DNA of 64,000 bases. Source: Fragum whitleyi (lineage: Eukaryota; Mollusca; Bivalvia; Cardiida; Cardiidae). The stretch covers positions 11,303,686 to 11,367,685 of the forward strand of contig OX411552.1 of assembly GCA_948146395.1 (NCBI GenBank), given 5' to 3'. Below are positions 36,140 to 45,100 of this stretch, piece after piece (positions within the stretch are counted from its first letter, which is position 1; the number at the start of each line of letters is the position of its first letter). The position numbers and the translations under genes are program-made. The notes under the pieces were generated by a model. That model ran no database searches. It saw only the letters and a list, made by a program, of their open reading frames with translations, and was not told the DNA's origin.

Positions 36140-36480
36140 CAACCAGACTGATCAGGGTAGACCCACTTAGTCGATGGCCCCTCTAAGCGAAACGGTTTGC
36201 ATTCGTGACCCGTCACGCAAAACGTGACCATTTGGGCAGTGTCTTAAGTCTCGGTCCTAGTCAGAATGCGCGGTTTGCGCAGACTGACTCGGCTCGAAAC
36301 TTTTCGCAATGTGGTTATTTTCTGAATCTTGAATGTTCAATCTACCTTCCAGTGAAAAAATCTTTGAAATGCGACCTCTGGTTGACCAATGCTGGACCAA
36401 ATCTCTTTTTCAAATATTCATTTCACAAAGTTCCCAGATGGTCCCTCTTAGCGAAAAGTGTCACATCTATTAAAATATGT
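36140..36480 (+). repeat. Dispersed repeat shared with 62850-63115
   Basis: Shares CAGACTGACT followed by a diverged arm, CCAATCTCTCTTTCAAATA-type and CCCAGATGGTCCCTCTTAGC-type blocks with the copy near the right end of the window. No ORF of note; family unknown. Confidence 0.45.
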
Positions 36481-36650
36481 GGTAAGCTACTGTAAAAAAA
36501 GTCGAAGTGTGATAAGTATCGACCCTTGTCAGATTACACGCATAATGCAGACTCAACGGGATCAAAACTATTTTAAAATTTTATGACGTTTTTGATTGTA
36601 GAATGGTAGGAAACCCTATTTTTACTTTATTGTATCTTTATTTTCGAAAT

Positions 36651-36920
36651 GCCACCGTCATATCGCAGTGATAGCGCGTCGAAATATCATTCAAAAGATC
36701 ACGAGTTCGATTCCCGACGGTGGCACTTACCCTTTCCGACTTTTCGTCTTCCACCACTGGGTTGATAATCGTAGGACTATGTGGGATAGAGCTTGATGCT
36801 AGGAAAGGATGAGATGGTAGTGCTTGTGTGAGAAATATCAGGAATTCATTGTTAGGTGCTCCAGCCACCGCAATATAACTTAAAGATTGCTGAAGGCGGC
36901 GTAACACCCCATTCAATTAA
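36651..36920 (+). mobile_element. tRNA-headed SINE, complete reference copy
   Basis: Head 36651-36726 starts GCCACCGTCATATCGCAGTG and ends GAGTTCGATTCCCGACGGTGGCAC; the acceptor ends GCCACCGTC and GACGGTGGC pair. The body (TTGATAATCGTAGGACTATG, GTGTGAGAAATATCAGG) and tail (GGTGCTCCAGCCACCGCAAT, GGCGGCGTAACACCCCATTC) define a family with copies at 7823, 11626, 20949, 27468, 54056 and 56389. The anticodon arm does not fold, so it is not a tRNA gene. Confidence 0.7.
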
Positions 36921-37181
36921 AACAAAACAAAAGTATTTTTGAAATGTAAGCTTTCGACCTCTATGAAATACTACCTTTTTTGGCCATCGTTTGTTTACTG
37001 GGACTTCCCGATACCCATTCTTGGCTTGTGGGGCAACATATTGTTCAGTAAACGTTCATGTATGATAGGAAAAGTCAAGAAGATTTTGAAATAAAAAGAA
37101 ATTCGAGATTTTATAAGAACATTCTTGTAGCGCGTTATATAATGTGCGTATAAATGTACAAGTTTAAGCGAGTTATCAAAT

Positions 37182-37419
37182 GAGCCTGTGGGTGACATTT
37201 CCAACAATTTGAAATGTTAGTGAGGTGCAATCATGAGTTAGCATAGACAGCCTCATACTGTAGATATAAAGTTACCTGATGGTCTACAGATACTTTGACA
37301 CCTTATCTATCTACTAAACGCATAGTAAAGACTCTGGTCAGACTGTGCGGATGCACAGGCTGGTCAGAGTCTTGTCTTTGCACATATTTGAAATTGTTGG
37401 AAATCTCACGCAAAGGCTC
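37182..37419 (+). mobile_element. GAGCCTGTG MITE, full copy 2, inserted in another hairpin repeat
   Basis: Ends GAGCCTGTGGGTGACATTTC and GGAAATCTCACGCAAAGGCTC are inverted. The core hairpin is GACTCTGGTCAGACTG...CAGGCTGGTCAGAGTC. Left flank ACAAGTTTAAGCGAGTTATC and right flank GTCAATTTTGTCTATATC join into the hairpin repeat seen uninterrupted at 24160, so this MITE jumped into it. Confidence 0.65.
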
Positions 37420-37599
37420 AAATGTCAATTTTGTCTATATCTTTATAGACAAAATTGTTCTTTGCTCACTCACCTAAATTTGTACATCTAAATATACCAT
37501 TAATTAGTATTCTTCTTTATAGCTTCGTATATTTATCGTTTTTACCGTAGTATGTCTTCATATGTGCGTCGAAACTACTAACCAAAATCATAAGCTCCG

Positions 37600-37725
37600 A
37601 ATGGTTCTTTAACGTACGCTGCGTCAAAGCACCGTCACACGACACCTCTATTTTATGGACGTTTCATAAGAAATACCTTTAGTTGTTTTTGTGTTGTGTC
37701 GTCAGGTAAGGGCCCGAACACGGGA
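37600..37725 (-). mobile_element. Decayed MetaSINE-like fragment
   Basis: GAATGGTTCTTTAACGTACG, CAAAGCACCGTCACACGACA and the B-box-side GGGCCCGAACACGGGA match the reverse SINE at 12410 with many changes. Confidence 0.45.
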
Positions 37726-38574
37726 TGTCCAAATTTGAAATCGAGTTCCCACCAAGGGCGTTATAAAAATTACGCATTTTACACAATTGAGCTTATTCAA
37801 GCTGTAGTTACGATGTTTGGGTTATTCACCAATGCTCAAATCATTAAGATATGGGTGGTTGGGGTGGGGGGTCGGACGGATGGTTATTTTATGTCGCGGT
37901 CCACATTTTGTCTTTATCAAACATATTCTTTGGTGGTCGCCGTCTGAGTGCGAATGAATTTCAACAAACAATTGCGCCTATGCTCCTGAGCCTGCCAGGC
38001 TGACGGTCGATAAGTGCTAGCCGATATGAATTTTATAACGGTCACATTTGGATTATGTGACGATTTAAGCGAGGTGTCAAAAACAGGCGGATATCTATGG
38101 CTAAGCTCAAATTAAATTTAAAGAAATTCTGCAGTATTTACATGTTTACAACATTATTCAATGCATAATCTCACTGACTGCTGATTGTTATTTCTGCACT
38201 TGAAGTGGATTGTGGGGGTTATCAACTGCTAAGGGAAGAGTTATGCGCTGCGTGATCCTCTTCTGCAAGGTTTACTTGGGTCGCTCAAAACACCTTTGAT
38301 TGGAAGAAAGGCAAAAATTAAGTACATGTACACCTAAAGAAAAAAGGGAGCGAGTAACCACTTCTCACTTCTTTTTTGCTACATAATCGACTAAATGAAC
38401 AATTCTTAATCTTTTTCCGTTTAGGTCATGTGCATCGTAGACTTAAAATCCAACTTATATGATTGAACGAACATGTTATGTTTTTGTCAAATTTATTTGA
38501 GGCTTTGAGGAAATGCACAAAGGGCTTTTTTAAGTCAAGTCGTATTGTATTTTTTAATGCTTCTCAGTGGATCA
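37726..38574. other. No gene seen
   Basis: Upstream region of the ANKUB1-like gene. No TATA box or other promoter element could be assigned with confidence. Confidence 0.3.
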
Positions 38575-38946
38575 TTGAGGAGTAACGGTAGATAATCAAT
38601 TTGAAAAAAAAAAAAACTGCCTTATCAGTGAAATTATCAAAAACTGAAACTCCCGCTTTCGTTCATTTTATCCTATTTGGCGTGATATGAGCAGAGCACA
38701 AAAAGTGACCTCACCATGTTTTTTGCATAGAAATTACGTAAAAATAACGCGCGTTAAGAAAATTTATCCTCAAATTATCAAATTTTATCTCATTTTTGCA
38801 TTAAAAGAAATAGAATAATCATTTGTCTTTCGAGTAAGATAGATTTACTTTTCAATTCGTGAGCAACAATAGCTATATTTTACTCGTGGAAAATATTGCT
38901 TTTGTTGTTCACGAATTGAAAAACTGAAACAAACGATTATCCTCTA
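38575..38946 (-). mobile_element. FB repeat copy 4, reversed, just upstream of the ANKUB1-like gene
   Basis: Reverse copy of the hairpin-headed family: starts in the GTAACGGTAGATAATCAATT end, passes the CTCATTTTTGCATT block and finishes with the AATTCGTGAGCAACAATAGC hairpin and CAAACGATTATCCTC. It ends about 80 bp before the start codon at 39027, so the proximal promoter or 5' UTR of the gene lies in or beside it. Confidence 0.65.
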
Positions 38947-39026
38947 TATAATGTTCTTTTTTATGCTTTACAACCTATTGTTAACCCTTTTCATTTCATT
39001 CCAGCAATAGAAGTTAATATTTCACC

Positions 39027-39197
39027 ATGTCGTCTGCGAGCGATGCAGACGACGAGAGGGAGAGTCCGGCCCCGACCCCTATCACTCCCTGGATAGACCC
39101 CAAATCCCTACACTTCACAGTGTTTGTCGTCCTCCCTAACGATGACGTGTGTACCATGAGGGATATACCATCTGGTATAGTGGTGTTTGATCTCAAG
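39027..39197 (+). CDS. ANKUB1: ANKUB1-like exon 1 (residues 1-57)
   Basis: Begins MSSASDADDERESPAPTPIT, an acidic lead-in, then the first strands of the ubiquitin-like fold. Donor AAG|GTATAC, phase 0. A pyrimidine-rich tract and CAG end at about 39004 (TTTCATTTCATTCCAG), so a non-coding exon may be spliced to position 39005. Confidence 0.75.
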
Positions 39198-42100
39198 GTA
39201 TACTGCAATATTTTTATACACGAATCATTTAACAAGCCAATGTTAGATTATCAAAAAATCAAAACATTGGAAAAGAGAATAATGCAATACACGCGCACAA
39301 CTTGGAAAAAGGTTTCATCAAAAATCGCGATCTTTTCCGTCGTCGATTCCTAACGCATACGAATATTTTTGGAATTGTCTAATTGCCTTTTACGCAAAAT
39401 AGATGTTGCAAAAAGGATATTAAAATTATTTTGAGGATTTTTCCGTTTTAAAGCTTTATCTGAAAAAAAACCTTTATCAATATTTGCTATAAATACTCAT
39501 TTGTTTGAAAACTTAACGTTTGTAATCTAAGAATTTCTTTGAATAATCAGTTGACCTAATATTCGCCTAACGAATTGCGTATTCACAATAAAAAAAAAAC
39601 ATAAACATTTTCTCTATTTTGTCAGGCGAAGTTGGAGATCACGTCCGGAATACCGAGTCAAATCTACACCCTCGTTTATCCGGACGGAGAGGAGATACCG
39701 GATGATCAACGACTTCTTGTTCAGGAAACCATTATTGATGGATATCTTATAAAGTTGGTATACGAGTCATACTTTTCAGTAAATAATAAATAAATTTATT
39801 GGATAAAATATCCAAACTTCATTTGATTCAATCTGTTAAATCTGCTTCAAATCCTATTTAATGTAACTTCATTACAAGATATAAAAAAGACTAATTGAAT
39901 TCTTCATAAATCTAAAGTAATTTGAGTATTTATAATAAACTGAATATCGTCATTAAATAGAGGTTATAAACGAAAACAACTGCATTGGTCAGGATCTCCC
40001 AGAATATATACAATATACAAACCGTTAATGGTTCACATTTTGCATCATGAATTTAATTTTCATATTTTTAATCAAAAACCTTGCAATACAAAAAGCACCA
40101 TTACTGTTGTTGTAATTTATAGTGCCAAAAAAAATCGTATCTGCAACGGAGATAATGAAAGGCGTTGACAATAAAAGTTAAACTTGTCTAAATTTCAGAA
40201 TGCAGTTGAATGAGAACTGGGAGTCTTTGTTTACATCCGTAATTCGTAACAATATAGAACATGTATATCACAGCGGTGGGGTACACCTAAAGGGCAATAT
40301 TGTGATAAGTCCTGACGAATCTGAGCGTTACGTATATGTTGTACGAGAGAGAGCGTCCGTGGCTCTATATATGGCGGCTTTTTGTGGTCATCTGAGAATG
40401 GTGTCCATGTTACTATCTGTCGGTAGGTACAGTCAATAATATCGTGAAATTGACACGCATTCCGATCAAAAACATTCTAAATCGCTAACTCAGAGTTCCA
40501 TTCGTTCATTCCAAACACACGTTCAAACTATTCAAAAAAGCTCGAAAAACACCAAATTGATAAGTTCAACATCTACATTCAACATAAAAATCGCTAGAAA
40601 AATACACGATTTCCCTGACATAATTGAGTTTTGTAAGCTGATTGTTTCACGAAGACATAAAAAGACTATTTGTAGAACTTGATGGCACTTTTTTAAAGTG
40701 AGGTGATAACATCGCAATTTTTGTTCATGATGAACAAAATTAGCGAAATTGGATTACATCCTTTTAATTTCGCTCAAAACTCATACCTCTCGCTCATTCA
40801 ATTTCATTCTAAAATCATTCCAAAATCATTCAGCTTGTCAATTTAACAGTGCTCTTAACTATAAATGTAAAGACTTCTTGTACATTAGGGATGTTCATTC
40901 TCCGAAAAGAGACTAAAAAATAGATCGATTTAAATTTGTGACATTTTTTAACTCCGTCCATGCTTGAAAGTCTTAGGACCATAACCCATTCTGTTGTAAC
41001 CACTTTTAATAAAATCAAAGTGCTGTCAGCACTGTAAATCGTACATCATTGAGAGGCTGGGATAGTGCAATAGTTCGCCAATCAAAAGGGCTCAAATTTG
41101 GACAATAAAAGTTGGTAAAATCTTTAAATTTGTGAGTTTTTTGTCTTAACACTCCATCTTTTCGAGAACATCGCCAGCTCATCCAACCTCGTGGGTCCGA
41201 TTTTGAAAGTTTGCTGATTCGATAGCCCTCTGCTAGTCTAAATTATTTCTTAGCAGGTTTTTACGTTGTTATAATGAGCACGCGCCAAGCTAAAAGCTTG
41301 TCTGTTAATATTATTCCTCTCTCTATAGAGTTTAAAAGCCTGTTTAGCAACAAACATTTTTCATTAAACTATTTACAATTTTGATTACCAACATGTTTGT
41401 ATTTCAAGCATTGGGTTTTCCCAAATACTGTAAATGCATTTTCCCTCAAGAAACACGTGAAATCGCCAACTATGCTATTTATATCTTTGGTTTCTGACCA
41501 ATCGATTGAATCTAGCAGCACTCTATGATTATTCATGAGTTGTTCTAAAAATAGATCGCTCTTACTGCTATCCCATTTCAGTTTATTGTATGTTTTTGTC
41601 GGTTTATTTGTTGTTGAATAATTTTTCTTCATACTCAAATTTGAATTTAATGAAAATAGGATTGGAGCGTGATCAGAGTGCTCATTGAAATCAAATATTT
41701 CAAAATTACAAAATTATTTCTATTTGTTAACACATGCGAAAAAAAGTAAACTTCCCACGCTCCCTGTTTGAGTGCAGACGACTATTGACTAATGATAAAC
41801 AAGTTAATTGACACATTTCGAGCAGACGATGTCCATTTGCATCTATACCACGTGGTCTGAATTTACGCGTGGGTTTTGACCGAGTGATAATCATAACAGA
41901 ATTTGATTGGTTGTCAGCCCTACAACTGGTAAATGACCGTTCGAAAAAGTTCAGAGCAGTAATATTGTAAGTGCTACAAATTAATTATACAGTTAACCTA
42001 TTGTACGTTTCAACTCCTTTACTCAAACGAAAATCTTGTTATAAACACTGAAAATACTAACTGGTAATTACTAAAAGCGAAAATTACATCAAATTTTGTA

Positions 42101-45100
42101 TTAGCCTCTTCTCTATTTGTCGAAAAGTAAATAAGGTATAAACAAAGTTTGTAGATTGTGACTGAAAAGGCCGTTTCTTCGGTGTTTGAAAACACATAAT
42201 TTGGTTTGAACACGTTGCTCAGAAGATAATGGTAAAAATGTAGTGGGTCAAACAGACTGGATTTCTGGAAAACGGTAGATATAAATCTACTGCTTCGCAG
42301 TACGATTTAATAAGTTAAGGTCAAGTCATTTTTCAAAGAGTAATATGCGTAATATTGAAATTTTCACCTTTGCTTTAATAACTTTGAATTGGTATTGTGA
42401 TGGTATATCCTTCATATTTCATGTGTATTGCTTGTGCTTTTCAGTGGATATCAAAGTCAAGGCTATCATGCATGGTCAATATCATATTTTTTAAGGTCAC
42501 TTAATTTCAACATAAAAAACTTTAACATTCGTAATACCTTTCCAAAAGTAAGTGATACACAGTAAAACATGTTATAAACGACCACTTCCGTGACCACCAA
42601 ATAGCGGTCGTTAAAAAGAATTGTCGCTTAGTGCACGTTTTGTTTGCAAATCGGAAACCAAGTTTTGACTGGATTGTTATATTATTGTGAAATTCTCGAT
42701 AATCATGTGATGTCAAAACTCAAAAGAAGCGTCTCATTGAGACGATTCTAATGGGTTTAAACAGCATAGGATTAATTTACAACAGTCTCTTAAACAAATA
42801 GCGGGACCAACAAATAGCGGTCGTTGGTCGCTAAATGCACGTTTTGTTTGCAAATTGGAAACAAAATTTTGCTCGGATTATTATATTATTGCGAATTTCT
42901 CGATAATCATGTGATGTCAAAACTCAAAAGAAGCGTCTCATTGAGACGATTCTTTTGAGTTTAAACAGCATAGAATTAATTTACAACAGTCTCTTAAACA
43001 AATAGCGGGACCAACAAATAGCGGTCGTTGGTCGCTAAATGCACGTTTTGTTTGCAAATTGGAAACAAAGTTTTGACTGGATTATTATATTATTGTGAAT
43101 TTCTCGATAATCATATGTTGTCAAAACTCATAAGAATCGTCTCATTGAGACGATTCTAATGGGTTTTAACAGCATAGGATTCATTTACAGCACTTTCTTT
43201 GACGAATGATATCTACATTTTAAGATATTTAATTCAAGGAAGGGAATTTCGATAACGGTTGTTTAATAGACGTGGTCGCTCAGGCAAGTTGGACTGTAGT
43301 TTCGGTTCAGGTGACCAACTTGACACGATGGTCACAGATTATTTTGACGGGTTAAAAAATACATTTCAGGTGTGAACGTTAATGGTAAAACGCAATTCGG
43401 TCGTACTGCGTTACATGCCGCTGTCGCGAGAGATAGACTGGTAATTCTGGAACAACTGTTGAATTATGGTGCATCGTTACAGAAAACAGACTACTTTGGA
43501 GTGACACCGTTAGAACTGTCACGTGAGCTGGGCTCGAACCAGTGCATGAAAAAGCTGCGATTAATGCAGCTAAATCTGCGTGGAAATGTCGATCAACGAT
43601 CGCTGAAATTTGGAGCAGAAAGGACAACCAAGTCGAGAAATAGTAGCCGAGAAATAGAGTCAAGAGTTTCTTTCCGTTCAAAGGGTGATGTACAAATTAA
43701 AAACAAAGGAAAGACTGTACTAAGTCGGACAACTTCAAACTTATCTCAATATTCTGAAAAAAGTATTACCTCCAGAACCTCTAAAGTCTCACAGGACTAC
43801 ACCTTGCATAAATCACGTACTCACATTATTTCTAGTGCACCCGAGTATAAATCTAAAAGTAAACTAGTGTTCCGGAAATGTACGCCTTCTCCGCACCAGT
43901 CTAATCAGTCGAATGGTTCAAAACAAAAAAGAATAGTACGATGGCGCGATGTACCAAAGGAAAATATGTACTGGCAAGTAATAGAATTACCACGAAAGGA
44001 AGATACGCGCGTAGAAAATGCCATACACGTCAAGCCAGTAGCAATAATACAGCAGAAGAAGGTATTGAAGTTTGCGACAGGTCCTAGTCCTGAACCTTGT
44101 CCAGCCGGGCCATCAGTCACACCGAACCAGGAGTTCCTCGTATCGGAACCAGATAAGCTAGAAATTAACGAGAAAGCTGTAAGGTTCACGAAAGCAAAGT
44201 AAGTTCGAATTGTGTTTAATGAACGGTAAACATGTAAAACCAGTCATATGAATTTAGAATTATACTTAAAACCATTTGATTTGAATATGGGCGCTATGTT
44301 TCAAGCCGCCTTAAGCAAGCACGTTGGACGTGATTGAAAATGGCATTGCATATAATATGCATATATATTTATATGCATACCAGCAAACTACTATATTAAA
44401 CAGGAATAAGCGGGAATATAAGAATTGATTTTGACTAACAATCAAGTAATGAGGTAATAACAGTAGCTCAGTAACTCATTTTTAAACGTCTGAAGATTTA
44501 CATATTAAACGATTTCTGTATAATTTTATTTAGAGATATAATCAAAAAAAATACGCCGTAGGTTGAAAAATACATGTAAAGTCCTCAAAGCATATATTTA
44601 CTGTATTACTTTTGAAAACTGATTACGGTGACAAACGTTTCGGATTGGGATCTGGAATGCTTCATTTAATAGCAAAAATCTTTTTATCTTATTCTCTGTC
44701 CTCTGCATTAAATGTTCTTTCTGATCTTTGTTCTTTTTGTTTCGCGTTCTTGGTGTTGTTTTCTTGAATTCACACCGTCATCTTCTTGTATTTTGGGCCA
44801 AAACTTTCGATTACAACAGAAAACATACCGCGATGGACCGAATGGTGTTCCGTAGGTGGTTTAACTTACGTCCCAAATCTAAGGTGGCTCAAATGTAGTT
44901 AAAGATTCGGTACATTTAGGACCAGGTAAATTTCTTTTGGCAAGGACAAATAACAAAAAAGCTGGTAATTTTCATTTTCGACACGGCACGCTAAAAGGGC
45001 CAAATAAAGAAGTATATAAAAAGCCATCTGTAGTCACTCTTCGCTTTTTGGACTGAATGACTAGACCTAAATTTTCCGCTGCTAGCATACAGTTAATAAC

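Noticed and set aside
36651..36726. Functional tRNA gene
   Set aside because: Head of a multi-copy SINE; the anticodon arm is not foldable.
39014..39235. Minus-strand open frame over exon 1
   Set aside because: Shadow of the ubiquitin-like exon; no domain or splice fit.
40200..40205. ATG at 40200 as a gene start
   Set aside because: It sits in the acceptor region of exon 3; splicing to 40206 continues the ubiquitin-like frame from exon 2.
43372..44202. Exon 4 as an independent intronless gene ending at TAA 44200
   Set aside because: A strong acceptor precedes it and a near-consensus GTAAGT donor overlaps the TAA. The ankyrin repeats continue from exon 3.
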